From positions 8,405,823-8,469,822 of the forward strand of contig JASKMD010000031.1 of assembly GCA_030144725.1 (NCBI GenBank): a stretch of DNA of 64,000 nt, in the 5' to 3' direction. The stretch's first letter is position 1, and every line of letters starts with the position of its first letter. The notes below the pieces were generated by a model, which ran no database searches, was not told the origin of the DNA, and worked only from the letters and a program-made list of their open reading frames with translations. Origin of the DNA: Haematococcus lacustris (Eukaryota > Chlorophyta > Chlorophyceae > Chlamydomonadales > Haematococcaceae). Positions 1 through 11,314 of the stretch are shown piece by piece. The position numbers and the translations under genes were made by a program.

Positions 1-480
1 TCGTCATGCTACTAATGTGACTCTTTGCTGGTGGTCATCACCTTGGGTCAGTCAGTGCCTTCAATACAAGCCACCAACATATCTCCAGTGGGCGCTGTGG
101 TCTCCCTCTTAGGGTCTGGTAGCTCTCTCGGTCTGGGAGCTGCTTCTGTAGCAGGCTCACCTAGACCTAGGCACAGCCAGCCCTGCCGGCGTGGTAGCCT
201 TGGGGGGCTGAGCAGGATATGGGGTGGTGGGCTGGGTGGTGGTTTGCATAGGCTGCTGGCACGCGCTGTTGGTTGTCCTGGTCTACCCTGGTTTGGCTGG
301 CTGTGTTGGGCCACCTGTTGCCGTCACACCGGCACCCAAAACTCCAGGTTGGGAGGCCTGCTATTGACCTCACATGGCAACATGGCCGCTTACGGGCTGG
401 ACAGGGTGCACTGCTGAGCTAAGCAGAGTGGAAACAATGCTAGCTGCACAGAGCAACGCCCACCCGCCCTCCTTCCCCAG
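1..480. other. Left edge, no gene recognised
   Basis: Short open frames on both strands are Pro/Gly-rich and overlap one another, and none has a recognisable domain. The stretch probably belongs to an intron or 5' part of the WPW-domain gene that follows: a good 3' splice site (TTCCCCAG) ends it at about 480. Confidence 0.3.
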
Positions 481-1244
481 TGTTTGCCGCTGACAGGCGA
501 GCCTCCTGCTCTGCTGGTGCAGCCGCAGACGGGCAGCAGGCTGCTGCGCCAGCTGCCTCTACCCCAGAGCCAGTCCCTCCCCTTCCTACAGCTGGTCAAC
601 CAGGCACTGACCAGCCACGGCGGATCGCTGTGGGAGAATTGATGTGCCTGGCCATTGAGACACAACAACGTCTTATGTGCAGCTTAGATTGCTTGCATGG
701 CAATCAGACGCCAGTGTCTATCGACCGCAGCCAGTACCTTCTCAAGTACATGGCACAGCCATTTGGGAACGTCAGTACAATAGAGATGAGCATAGGCATG
801 GAGTGCAGGCAATAGTGTGTGTGACGTATGACGGCCAGCCCACTGTACAGCAGCTGCCGCCACCCTTGCTCTACACCAGGAAAGGTGACAGAGAGTTGAG
901 GCTGTTTTGGAAGGAACCTAAATGGCCCTGGTCTAGCCTAATGCAGCACTGGGAGGAGGTCAATTGGACCGCTACCTCACCTGAAGGCCAGTGGGTCCTG
1001 GGCCTCAAAGCTGCTGGCAATGCTAGGCCTGCAGCAGTCAGCCTCGGTAACCAGCACCACTCTGCAGTGCCTGCAGCAGCACCCCTTCCCCCTCCCTCCC
1101 GCCAGCAGCAAGGTGCAGGGGTGCAGCAGGCCTCCATGGCAAGGCAGCCAGCCCCAGCTGCTCCTGAGGCCCCCACCCTTCCCGCTGCAGCCCCTGCCCT
1201 GCCCATTGGCCCTGAACCTCATCTTGGTCATGCGCCTTGCCCAG
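481..1244 (+). pseudogene. WPW-domain exon, copy A1, frameshifted
   Basis: The exon lies between a 3' splice site at 480 and a 5' splice site (AG|GTGAGG) after 1244. It encodes an Ala/Pro-rich lead, a short helix, the motif SIDRSQYLLKYMAQP, then VCVTYDGQPTVQQLPPPLL, WPWSSLMQHWEEV and GQWVLGLKAAGNA, followed by a Gln/Pro/Ala-rich tail. The first part is read in one frame and the rest in another. The closest copy, at 14253-14882, is 78 nt long between the conserved MAQP and CVT codons, against 77 nt here, so one base is missing at about 770-790. Function is unknown and I do not recognise the domain family. The exon is either a pseudogene or carries a sequencing error. It is one unit of the duplicated block. 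Confidence 0.5.
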
Positions 1245-3409
1245 GTGAGGAGCTGGCAGGTCGCACCACCAGGGTAGGGACGCTGCTGTGATGCGCAAGT
1301 CATATTGATACAGCTGTACGCCTGCACCCTTGTTTACATGGGTTAAGCGCTGTCAGACACTAGCTCTGTGCATGTGGTCCCCTTCTCAGATCTTGCAATG
1401 CTGAGCATACAATATTGATGCAAGAGGGTGATGCAACTTTGGTTATGAAGCGGTTGACAGCAGCTGCTGCTGACTCCAGCTAGCTTTATTGATGGGGCAA
1501 GAGTGTTGGAAACATTTGACCCTTCAGTGAGCAGCACCTTCAGTGACGCCAGCTGACATGCTCATGCGATGGGCCCACTATCAATTGCACATGCTCTGCG
1601 GAATAAGCATCCCTTGTGCCCGCCAAGCCAGGCCAAATATACAAATAGCTAAATGCAAGGCATGGACAAACCGCATGTGTGGGACTTGATGGTGTGTGGC
1701 ATTACTGTTATTGGATGCTTTCACTACTTCACCATCCTCATGTGCTGCATCCTGATGTGGCAAGTATCCTCAACATGCTGCAACCTGGCCTGCCCAGTGA
1801 AGAGACATGGTGTTCAGTGTTTGATCAGGTCCATCAGTGTCAGCTACCTGTATAGACACACCTGGTCACCCAGCCACCAAAGATAGGCTGGCCACAGTCG
1901 AGCTGCTTTCTTCATGGCTGGGAGGGGTGCACCTCCAAACTTCCCTTGGTGGGGCAACACACTGTCACCAACTTGGCGGCTTGCGTGGGATGCCCACTGG
2001 GCCCCATTACTAGCTCCAAGGCAGCGCTGCTGCACCAACCTTCGGCTTGACGCACTCAGAGAGTTGATACAAGCAGGTTGACCAGGTCTCAGTCTGGACA
2101 CAGCCACACCCCGCACCACCTGACTAGCAAGTGATGTACAAGTGAGGGTGGTTGCAAGAGGGTCATCACGCAAGGTGTAGGGTACAAGTCGGGTCAGGAT
2201 CACACCATCGCATCACAATGATGGCTGTTCTGACTCCTGCATGCAGCTCCAAGCCAGGCCTGGCGGGTGATGGGCTCCATGGGGGGCCCACCCACACCCC
2301 TGCCCAAGCTGCCAGGCAAAGGTGGTGAGTCTTTTACCTCAGCAGTGCGAATGACTAGTGGTAGCCCGGTGCAGTCGGTGTGAAACCACGCAGGCCCCAC
2401 TCTGTACTGTGCAGCCTCTCGGTTCTGGCCTCCTCACGACTTGCCCCTCATAGTCCGTTGCAGTCAAGCCGGCTCTAGGCTGGCCTCTGGGAGTGAGCCG
2501 GCTGTCTAGCTGCCACCCTGCTTAAGCCGCTTGACGGGCTTTCACTCTCTCCATCCCCTAACTTGAATGTGTCATGTGAAGTCACAAGAGTAGATCACAA
2601 AGCTGCCTGCTTGAGCTGCAAGGACTGAGCGGCTAGTTAGCAATGGAGCAATACCTTCTCTGGCTTATCCCTAGGCTTGTATAAGGCAGCGGCTGGGGTC
2701 CCTATGCGGGCCTGCAGCAATCCAGAGCTTGGTACCCTTCCTTTGGCTCAAGGCATGGCTGTGGCAGGTGTGCCGCCTGACACCAGGCTGCCTAGGAGGC
2801 TGGCTGGCTGGCTGTATGTCCACCTAGCCTTGCTCCTGGCTCACCTCTCCTATGCCAACACCGACTCTGCTCTTTCGTGCCAATCCCGTCGGCTCACAGC
2901 TTCAGCCTTTCCAGTGGCTGAGTCAGCTTATCTGACTGTAGCTACAGGCTTATGTTAGGCAGCGCCCCGGGGTTCCTGTGCCAACCTCCAGCAATTTTTG
3001 TAGCAAGTGAGGCAGGAAAGGTGCTGATGGCTATAGAAATGCCATAGAGCTGAACAGGGTTCAAAGGCCCTCACACGCCTTCTAGGCTGTTGAGCTAGAC
3101 ATATTTAGCAGACCATTGGAGAGACATGGGATTGCCGGTTGTGGCATGACCTACTATCACTGTTGTATGTAGTGCTCACTCAGTCTATGATGACAGAGGG
3201 ACCCTCACGGCATGCGTGTTGTGCGCTTGTTTGAGATGCAGGCCTGGCTGCTGCTCCTCCATGTGATGTGGGGTCTGGGCCGTCCCAGCCTGATCCTGCC
3301 TGTGCCTCTCATGGTAGGACATTTATGGGCCTTCCTGCAAATGTCAGGCAGTATGGGCTGACCCCAACAACAAATGTGATGAGCCCTCACAAGCGATGTG
3401 CCAAGCCAA
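1245..3409. other. Intronic or intergenic stretch
   Basis: No convincing exon was found. Positions 1340-1410 match 14926-14990 (the shared stretch includes GTTAAGCGCTGTCAGACACT), so the duplication covers non-coding DNA just downstream of the WPW exon. An open frame on the reverse strand at 1844-2203 (119 codons) and one on the forward strand at 2677-2958 have no recognisable motif. Confidence 0.3.
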
Positions 3410-4268
3410 GTGGGACAAAGTGACAGCGAAAGGACAACAGGGGTGTAAGACAGATGCTTCAGGCTGTAGATAAGCATGCCATGCTTCACATTGCCCAACT
3501 GACGTAGTTGCAGCCTACATAGATGCTTGTGCACACAGCATCAGGTCATGTGCACACCCTTACTTGTCACAGGTGCCACGGTGACCTTGGCCTCAGCCAC
3601 AGCCTGTTCTGACACATGGCAAGCCATTCAGTGCCCTGTGCTCAGGAGGGTCTGCCATGAGAGCAAGGCTGGCTGGAAGTGGCAGAGAGGACGCGATTGA
3701 CCTGACCAAGGAGGAGCCAGGTGAAGCCTCCTCCATGGCCTGCAAAGCTCGCAACATGTCACCAGTTGTCTGACCAGCACCTGTGGACCAGCCCTCGACA
3801 TGAACCCCATCTGCACCTCAATATTGCCACCTCATCTGCCTCCATTGCTGCTGCTGCGCTCAGATGTCAAGCCTGACCCTGGACTGCAGTCAGGAGCACT
3901 GGCAGCAAAGGACCTTGTCGTAGCTGTGGTAGCCATGCTGGACAAGCACCTCCCTGCCAGTGAAGTGCCCATGTTGGCAGAGGCATACATGCGCATGGAG
4001 GAGTGGTTCAGCAGTCCCCATGGTGCTGCCCAGCTGGAGGCGCTACGCAAGGCATATGCAGCGACCCTTCTGAAGTGTGCTGGAATGAGCTCTACGATGA
4101 TTGCCTTGACCTTGTGGAAGTCCATCCAGCGCCTCCTGGAGCAAACCCCTGCCCAGACCCCTTCCTTTGATGCTGGTGAGACAGCAAGCAATCCAACTTT
4201 CACCCCGCTGCCACCTGGGCTGTGTCCAGATACTGGTAGCAAGCTGCCCTTGCCATGGCCTAGGCCTC
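3410..4268. repeat. Segmental duplication, left copy (pairs with 17735-18668)
   Basis: This stretch is nearly identical, base for base, to 17735-18668 at a constant offset of about 14,325 bp up to about 4190, then resumes after a small rearrangement. It covers intron, exon and splice sites alike, so it is a genomic duplication and not a retrocopy. The WPW exons (481-1244 and 14253-14882) belong to the same event, with an offset near 13.6 kb. Confidence 0.85.
3863..4181 (+). CDS. Helical exon B1, unknown protein
   Basis: The exon is bounded by a pyrimidine-rich 3' splice site (GCGCTCAG) and a 5' splice site (GGTGAGAC) near 4181. It encodes about 105 residues predicted to be mostly helical, including KDLVVAVVAMLDKHLPASEV, then AEAYMRMEEWFSSPHGAAQ and WKSIQRLLEQ. 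The duplicate at 18189-18507 differs at only a few residues (for example LPASEV against LRASEV), which suggests a recent duplication. The frame is open upstream to an ATG at 3800, but the splice signal suggests the true exon begins at 3863. It probably belongs to the same gene as the WPW exon upstream. Function is not recognised. Confidence 0.45.
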
Positions 4269-4645
4269 CCGGCACCAACATGGTAGCTGCATGCCATGTG
4301 AACTCACACGGGCTAACGGCAATCAATATAATGAGCTAGGGGTGATCCCATCTCAACTAGTCCTTGTTGATTACAAGTGATGTGTCTGCCCCAAGGGTAC
4401 GAGAAGTGTACAAATGTAATACTAAATGTTAAGGTATCAGCATCAAAGAGACGAGTGCGCTAAGGAAACAGCCTGCCCCTCGAGCACCATGCTGCTACCC
4501 TTTGCTGCCCACACACTGGTCAACTCGGCATGATTCCTTGTACTCCCTGCCCTACAGTTTTCTATTCAGCACCCTTCCCCAGCACGAGGCCATCCTTTGT
4601 CCCCATCCTCCTCATCTGCCTGAGGTCACTGCTCTCCTGTGGTGC
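4182..4645. other. Intron, no feature seen
   Basis: Non-coding sequence downstream of exon B1. The right half matches the corresponding part of the duplicate up to the GCCATGGCCTAGGCCT block near 4256-4268. Nothing else is recognisable. Confidence 0.3.
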
Positions 4646-4862
4646 TCTGCCTGTGGTGTAAGTGGGCAGTGGAGCAGTGCCGTCACCCGTTGTAGCCGCA
4701 GCTCCAAGCAAGGCAGACCTCACCCCGCGACCTGCAACAGATGGCAGGCTGAGCAAGCGCACAAGGTCTGGGCAGGCAGCAGCAGGGAGCCAAGCTAAGA
4801 ATCATTGCGGCGTGAGGCGCCAAGTGCTGTCCCGTGCCATGGTGCCTCATGAATGGACCTAG
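4646..4862 (+). CDS. Possible small exon with basic patch
   Basis: An open frame reads Ala/Pro/Ser-rich residues followed by a basic cluster (DGRLSKRTRSGQ) that resembles a nuclear localisation signal. The low-complexity composition matches the linkers between domains in the neighbouring exons. Splice sites are not clear and the frame ends at a stop at 4860-4862. It could be an internal exon of the same gene or chance coding. Confidence 0.25.
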
Positions 4863-4971
4863 TTGTGGGATGCAGGCAGTGCAAGCAGTCTGCTCACCCC
4901 CCAGCCCTATGCCACAACTGCTGCATGAGCTGATGCACATTCTCAAGCATTGTGGATTGACCGGTAACTAA

Positions 4972-5795
4972 ATGTTGGACAGGGTGGCTATGCTGTCTCT
5001 GTCTGTGCATGCAGATCAGAACCAGGACATGGCAGCGGTGGAGCCATTGTGCGGAGCTGAAGCGCCGCCCTCACCAGCATTGCAGAAGGCTCCAGGTGGT
5101 CTCGGTGAGTCCCTGACCTTGATCTCTCAGATAGCCTGCCGCCAGCATTGCTGTTTTGCTGCTACAGGATCGCACCACCGGCATCCTCTCACATGCACGT
5201 GCTTGCATGCGGACAGTGAAAAAGAGACAACTGCCTTGTTCTTGGCAGCCGGTGGCCAATGCCCCATGGACCATGATGTGGCGGGGACCTCATCAGCTCC
5301 TGGGCCAGCAGCTGCACCTGGCAGCCTGGTGGCTGCTGCCTTCGTGGCTAAAGCTGGGCTTGGGGTCGACCCACTGCCGCATGTTCAAGAATGGGGCACG
5401 TGCCGTGTGGGCGCCAGGTGCTTCGAGGTGGTGCAGAAGCCCATTGTGAAACAGCTGGGACTGAAGAAGTCTGAGCCAGGATCCCGTGTGCCCATTCTCG
5501 TGGCCCTGGTGATGGAGCAGACGGGGCAGCCCCATGCCTCTGGAGCTGTCCAAGACCTTGGCATTCTGAATCTCCCCTGCCTGGCCAAGCAAGCCCGTGG
5601 GCCCAAGCATAGGTGGTTCTTCAGGGTAATGGACAAGAGACTGAGGTTCAGAGTCTGGGTAAGAAAGTGCCACCTTCAGATGACTGGGGCTTCAAAGTGC
5701 ACCGAGCCGGGGCCCAACACGCTTGACATCACCTTCTTGTTCTGGAGGTGCGCCCCCTCCCTGAAGTTGCAACCCAGGCTGGCATTGCCACCCAG
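4972..5795 (+). CDS. C-type domain exons, unknown protein
   Basis: Two exons are likely: 4972-5103, ending at CG|GTGAGT, and 5249-5795, starting after CTTGGCAG and ending at AG|GTCAGT. The second holds a domain of about 120 residues with KPIVKQLGLKK, VPILVALVMEQTGQP, KHRWFFRVMDKR and NTLDITFLFW. It is a distant paralogue of the exon at 16472-17005: the conserved points are KP..LGL, a hydrophobic VxxLVxL strand, a RW strand and a hydrophobic C-terminal strand. Both exons start in the same phase (a split Ala codon) and end at the same splice-site sequence. The family is not recognised. If unspliced at the end, the frame runs to a stop at 5820. Confidence 0.45.
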
Positions 5796-6131
5796 GTCAG
5801 TCCTAGCTGTCATGGTCTAGCGGCTGTTGGTTCAGCCGTTAGGGCCTAAATATGTATAGTTGTATGCAGTAGTGCGTGTGTGGTGAAAGGGCTGCTGCTT
5901 TGTTTTGTGGGCATACTAGATTTCGGTTGTTAGTTTGGTTATCTTGCCACTACCGTCGTGGATATAGGGGGTCATTGCAATACCGTACCCCCTACACAAG
6001 CTGCACATCTCAATTGAAAAACCTGAGCGTGCATGTCCCTCCCTGTCCCTTCACTGACCATACGTTATTTCACCTCTCACCAAATTCTTTTCTCATTCTT
6101 TTACCTTTGGGGGCCCGCGTCCCTTGTGTAA
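5796..6131. other. Downstream region of the first gene block
   Basis: AT-richer sequence without a coherent exon, probably 3' UTR or intron. A stretch near 6105-6140 (a TTACCTTTGG block followed by TGTAACAACTACTACT) recurs in diverged form at 59870-59936, so part of it is dispersed repeat. Confidence 0.3.
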
Positions 6132-6139
6132 CAACTACT

Positions 6140-7151
6140 ACTGGTCACCCCCGCCATTGGCGGCACCCCCGTGGCTCAAGGGATACATTGAAAAGAGTGC
6201 AGCCAGCCCCAGCGGTTTGCAGGTTGCACAAGATGCTTTAATTATTGATGCATGTGGCTTCCAAGCAACCACGAGCAGCAAGAATCGGTCAAAAAGATGT
6301 AGAAACTGAGCTGATAACTATGCCCGCCCACATGCAACAGTTGTAATGCGTGGGCCCGGAAAAACTCGTAAATGCAAGCGCTAATGGGTCTAAGGACTTC
6401 TTTCAGCCTAAGGTCGGCTTCTAGAAGTCTCGTAGTGTTAACTACGGCTAGGTCTCAGCTCGACGCTGGAGCTAAGGACCGCTAAGCTGACTTACTATTG
6501 CTTATAAAGCAACAGCGCCCGAATTCACTAAGAACCGTGGAGAACCGTAGGACCGTAGGTGTTAGAGGCAGACCGACCGTAACCGTTATGAAGGAGTCTT
6601 ACAATGTTCCGTGTACAAAGGACTATTGTGGTTCAGTCTCTTCTCTCCTCCGTAAACACTACAACAACTCGCTTAAAACCTACCGACATCATTGAGTGAG
6701 AAACAACGTCATAAGGCAACGTGGCACTTCATGTAAAAGAAAAACAGCATTTGTTCATGCATCCTACCGTGCAACCGTGTACTCTTACACCACACACATG
6801 AAACGGCCCGCATGTAACGTGCATATAAGTCTACAGGCGTTGCACGTTGTCATCTCATGAGCTCCTATTAGTCGTTACACCGCACATGAAGGCAACGCGT
6901 TTCTGTCTTGATGACACATTATCAGCTCACACAAGGAGCCGCACAGATTCGGCAGTACATCATCTGACGTCCTGGTTGGACTGTTAACTGGACAGCAAAA
7001 AAGGCCAGAAATTCTTAAAATTGTGCTAAGCATGCCATTCCCGACACAAAGCCCCGGCCTCGGCACTTGTGCACATCAGCCCGAGAGTCGCTGTAGTTTA
7101 TTTTAAGACCATTAAGATTTATTCAGGGGTGCCGCCAATGGCAGGGGTGAC
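6140..7151. mobile_element. Candidate non-autonomous DNA transposon with 29-bp inverted repeats
   Basis: The 29-bp segment at 6143-6171 is matched in inverse orientation at 7125-7153 with 27 of 29 bases identical. The 8-bp sequence CAACTACT flanks both ends in direct orientation (6132-6139 and 7152-7159), which fits the 8-bp target duplication of hAT elements. The left side has three extra bases between the direct and the inverted repeat, so the exact ends are uncertain. The interior of about 0.95 kb has no convincing gene. The inverted repeats themselves contain a short hairpin (GCCATTGGCGGC). Confidence 0.45.
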
Positions 7152-7159
7152 CAACTACT

Positions 7160-7500
7160 GACCGGCTAGATGTTACTCCTTCATCGTCGCCATGACCGGC
7201 AAGCGTTGACCAGCAGGCTGCAGCATCATGCGTGAGCACTCTACTATAGCAAGGCATCACTCGTAGCTGCGTTGGGCTAGCGGAAGGTGGGTGCTTGAAT
7301 GCTTAGTGTACAACGCTGACATTGCGACCCCAGGTTCAAACGCATCCGTCTTCAACACCGTCTACTTGGGCGCTCTCTTGCCATGTCCTATGGTCCTCTC
7401 CCTCATCCGGCCCATGATGGGTAGTACAGGCCAAAACTGTCCAAGAACACGGTATTCTTGTTTGTGAAAACCGTCGCCAAGGACTTCTTGCCAAAAGCGC
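7160..7500. other. Non-coding spacer before the repeat desert
   Basis: Nothing convincing. Weak RNA polymerase III box-like sequences lie at 7273 and 7333, but no tRNA cloverleaf could be folded. Confidence 0.3.
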
Positions 7501-8936
7501 TTGTTGGCGCGGTCGGCGGCGCGTAAGCGGCGTGTAATCGCGGTGTAAGCGGCGTGTAAGCGCGGTGTAAGCGGCGTGTAAGCGCGGTCGGCGGCGCGGC
7601 CGGCGGAGCGGGTCGGCGTGGGCCGGGCGCAAGCCTGGGCACAGGGGCGCGGCCGGGGGAGCAACATGGGGCGAGGCCGGGGTCGGCGGCGCGGTCAACG
7701 GCGGGGCGCAGCTGGGCGCGAGGGCGCGGCCGCGGGCGCGGGCCGGGGGTGCCAGCAGTGGCGCGGGCCGGGAACGCTGGCCGGGGGCGCGGCCGGCGGC
7801 GCGGCCGGGGGCGCGGGCCGGAGCGCGGCCGGGAAACGCGGCCGGTGGCGGTGCCGGGAAGAGCCCGGAGCGCGGCCATGGGCGTGGCGGGGCGCAACGG
7901 GGCGCGGCGGGGCGGGGCGCGGGGCGGGGCGGGGGCGGAGCGGGGCGGCGCGGGTCTTAGCGCATGCCTGGGCGCGGTGGCGCGGGGGGCGGGGGCGGGG
8001 GCGCGGGGCGGGGGCGGCCGAAGCGCAAGCCTGAGAACGGGGGCGTGGCCGCGGCAAAATGCGCGGCCGGAACCGGCGGCGCGGCGGGGACGTAACGGGG
8101 CGCGGGCGGGCCGGGGCGCAAGCCTGGGCGAGGGCCGGGGGCGCGGGCCAGGGGCGCGGGCCGGGGTCCGGGGGCCCAGCCTAGGCGCGGCCGGGGGGGC
8201 GGCAGGGGGCGCGGCCGCGACCGCGGCTGGGGGCGAGGCCGATCCGGCGGGGCGCGGCAAAGCGGTGCGGGCCGGGGCGCAAGCCTGGGCGCAAGCCGGC
8301 GAAGCGCGGCGGGGCGCGGCGGGGCGGGGGCGGGGGCGCGGCCTGGGGCGCGGCCGGGGGCGAGGCCGGGGGAAAGGCCAAAGGCGAGGCCGGGGGAGCG
8401 GCCGGGGGCGAGACGGGTTCATCGGCGCAGTCAAAGGCGGGGCGCGGCGAAGCGGGGCGGGCTATGGCGCAAGCCTGGGCGCGGGCCGAGGCGCGGGTCG
8501 GGGCGTGGGCCGGGGGCGGGGGCCGCGGACGAGGCCGGGAACGCGGCCGGGTGCGAGGCCGGGTGCGAGGCCTGGGCCAGCGGCGCGGTCGGCGACGCGG
8601 CCGGCGGCGGGGCGAGGCCGGGCGGGTCTGCGAGGCCGGGCGGGCACAGTGGCGCGGCCGGGGGAGCAAAAGGGGGCGAGGCCGGGGCCGGCGGCGCGGT
8701 CAACATCGGGGCGGGGCGGGGCGGCCAAGGCGCGGGCCGGGGCGCGGGCCGGGGCGCAAGCCTGGGCGCGAGGGCGAGGCCGCGGGCGCGGGCCGAGGGC
8801 GCCAGCCGGGGTCGCGGGCCGGGCATGCTAGCCGGGGGCGCTGCCGGCGGCTTGGCCGGGGGCGCGGGCCGAAGCGCGGTCGGGAACGCTACCGGTGGCG
8901 GTGCCGGGAAGCGCTGCTGGGCGCGGCGAGGGGCGC
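7501..8936. repeat. GC-rich quasi-repeat (GGCCGGGGGCGCGG type)
   Basis: Irregular repetition of short G/C words (GGCGCGGCCGGG, GGGCGCGGGCCGG, CAAGCCTGGGCGC) with almost no A or T. It opens with a few near-tandem units of a GTAAGCGGCGT type at 7525-7590. All six frames are open for long stretches only because stop codons need A and T; the Arg/Gly/Ala and Pro/Arg/Ala frames are artefacts of composition. Confidence 0.85.
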
Positions 8937-10540
8937 GGTCGAAAGCGGGGAAAGCGGTCGAAAGCGGGGGAAGCGGTCGAAAGCGGGGAAAGCGGTCGAA
9001 AGCGGGGAAAGCGGTCGAAAGCGGGGAAAGCGGGGAAAGCGGTCGAAAGCGGGGAAAGCGGGGAAAGCGGGGAAAGCGGTCGAAAGCGGTCGAAAGCGGG
9101 GAAAGCGGGGAAAGCGGAGAAAGCGGTCGAAAGCGGTCGAAAGCGTCGAAAGCGGGGAAAGCGGTCGAAAGCGGGGAAAGCGGTTGAATGCGGGGAAAGC
9201 GGGGAAAGCGGTCGAAAGCGTCGAAAGCGGGGAAAGCGGTCGAAAGCGGGGAAAGCGGTCGAAAGCGGGGAAAGCGGTCGAAAGCGGTCGAAAGCGGTCG
9301 AAAGCGGGGAAAGCGGTCGAAAGCGGTCGAAAGCGGTCGAAAGCGGGGAAAGCGGTCGAAAGCGGGAAAAGCGGGGAAAGCGGTCGAAAGCGGGGAAAGC
9401 GGGGAAAGCGGGGAAAGCGGTCGAAAGCGGTCAAAAGCGGGGAAAGCGGGGAAAGTAGTCGAAAGCGGGGAAAGCGGGGAAAGCGGTCGAAAGCGGGGAA
9501 AGCGGTCGAAAGCGGTCGAAAGCGGTCGAAAGAGGGGAAAGCGGGGAAAGCGGTCGAAAGCGGGGAAAGCGGTCGAAAGCGTCGAAAGCGAAGAAAGCGG
9601 TCGAAAGCGGGGAAAGCGGTCGAAAGCGGGGAAAGCGGGGAAAGCGGTCGAAAGCGGTCAAAAGCGGGGAAAGCGGTCGAAAGCGTCGAAAGCAGGGAAA
9701 GCGGTCGAAAGCGTCGAAAGCAGGGAAAGCGGTCGAAAGCGGGGAAAGCGGTCGAAAGCGGGGAAAGCGGGGAAAGCGGTCGAAAGCGGGGAAAGCGGGG
9801 AAAGCGGTCGAAAGCGGGGAAAGCGGTCGTAAGCGGGGAAAGCGGGGAAAGCGGTCGAAAGCGGGGAAAGCGGTCGAAAGCGGTCGAAAGCGGGGAAAGC
9901 GGTCGAAAGCGGGGAAAGCGGGGAAAGCGGTCGAAAGCGGGGAAAGCGGGGAAAGCGGGGACAGCGGTCGAAAGCGGTTGAATGCGGGGAAAGCGGGGAA
10001 AGCGGTCGAAAGCGGGGAAAGCGGGGAAAGCGGTCGAAAGCGGGGAAATGGGTCGAAAGCGTCGAAAGCGGGGAAAGCGGTCGAAAGCGGGGAAAGCGGG
10101 GAAAGCGGTCAAAAGCGGGGAAAGCGGTCGAAAGCAATCGAAAGCGGTCGAAAGCGGGGAAAGCGGTCGAAAGCGGGGAAAGCGGGGAAAGCGGTCGAAA
10201 GCGGGGAAAGCGGGGAAAGCGGGGAAAGCGGTCGAAAGCGGTCGAAAGCGGGGAAAGCGGGGAAAGCGGTCGAAAGCGGTGAAAGCGGTCGAAAGCGGTC
10301 AAAAGCGGTCGAAAGCGGGGAAAGCGGGGAAAGCGGGGAAAGCGGTCGAAAGCGGGGAAAGCGGTCGAAAGCGGGGAAAGCGGGGAAAGCGGTCGAAAGT
10401 GGGGAAAGCGGGGAAAGCGGTCGAAAGCGGGGAAAGCGGGGAAAGCGGTCGAAAGCGGGGAAAGCGGTCGAAAGCGTCGAAAGCGGGGAAAGCGGTCGAA
10501 AGCGGGGAAAGCGGTCGAAAGCGGGGAAAGCGGGGACAGG
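8937..10540. repeat. Tandem array of two alternating monomers, 9 and 10 bp
   Basis: The whole stretch is built from GCGGGGAAA (9 bp) and GCGGTCGAAA (10 bp) in irregular order, with a rarer GCGTCGAAA and single-base variants. Because neither monomer contains a stop in any frame and their lengths differ by one base, every frame stays open and cycles through the same peptide words on each strand. The frames are not genes. Confidence 0.95.
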
Positions 10541-10542
10541 AG

Positions 10543-11314
10543 GCGGGGCGGGGCGGGGCGGGGCGGGGCGGGGCGGGGCGGGGCGGGGCGGGGCGGGGCG
10601 GGGCGGGGCGGGGCGGGGCGGGGCGGGGCGGGGCGGGGCGGGGCGGGGCGGGGCGGGGCGGGGCGGGGCGGGGCGGGGCGGGGCGGGGCGGGGCGGGGCG
10701 GGGCGGGGCGGGGCGGGGCGGGGCGGGGCGGGGCGGGGCGGGGCGGGGCGGGGCGGGGCGGGGCGGGGCGGGGCGGGGCGGGGCGGGGCGGGGCGGGGCG
10801 GGGCGGGGCGGGGCGGGGCGGGGCGGGGCGGGGCGGGGCGGGGCGGGGCGGGGCGGGGCGGGGCGGGGCGGGGCGGGGCGGGGCGGGGCGGGGCGGGGCG
10901 GGGCGGGGCGGGGCGGGGCGGGGCGGGGCGGGGCGGGGCGGGGCGGGGCGGGGCGGGGCGGGGCGGGGCGGGGCGGGGCGGGGCGGGGCGGGGCGGGGCG
11001 GGGCGGGGCGGGGCGGGGCGGGGCGGGGCGGGGCGGGGCGGGGCGGGGCGGGGCGGGGCGGGGCGGGGCGGGGCGGGGCGGGGCGGGGCGGGGCGGGGCG
11101 GGGCGGGGCGGGGCGGGGCGGGGCGGGGCGGGGCGGGGCGGGGCGGGGCGGGGCGGGGCGGGGCGGGGCGGGGCGGGGCGGGGCGGGGCGGGGCGGGGCG
11201 GGGCGGGGCGGGGCGGGGCGGGGCGGGGCGGGGCGGGGCGGGGCGGGGCGGGGCGGGGCGGGGCGGGGCGGGGCGGGGCGGGGCGGGGCGGGGCGGGGCG
11301 GGGCGGGGCGGGGC
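10543..11314. repeat. Pure (GGGGC)n pentanucleotide array, about 154 copies
   Basis: An uninterrupted run of GGGGC units over about 772 bp. The forward strand has four-G runs at 5-bp spacing, which is a strong G-quadruplex-forming pattern, and the reverse strand is pure (GCCCC)n. Translation gives poly(GRGGA) or poly(PRPAP), which is not a gene. Confidence 0.98.

Noticed and set aside
7273..7345. tRNA or tRNA-derived SINE, from box-like words TGGGCTAGCGG and GGTTCAAAC.
   Set aside because: The T-arm does not pair and no acceptor stem could be found. The match is too weak.
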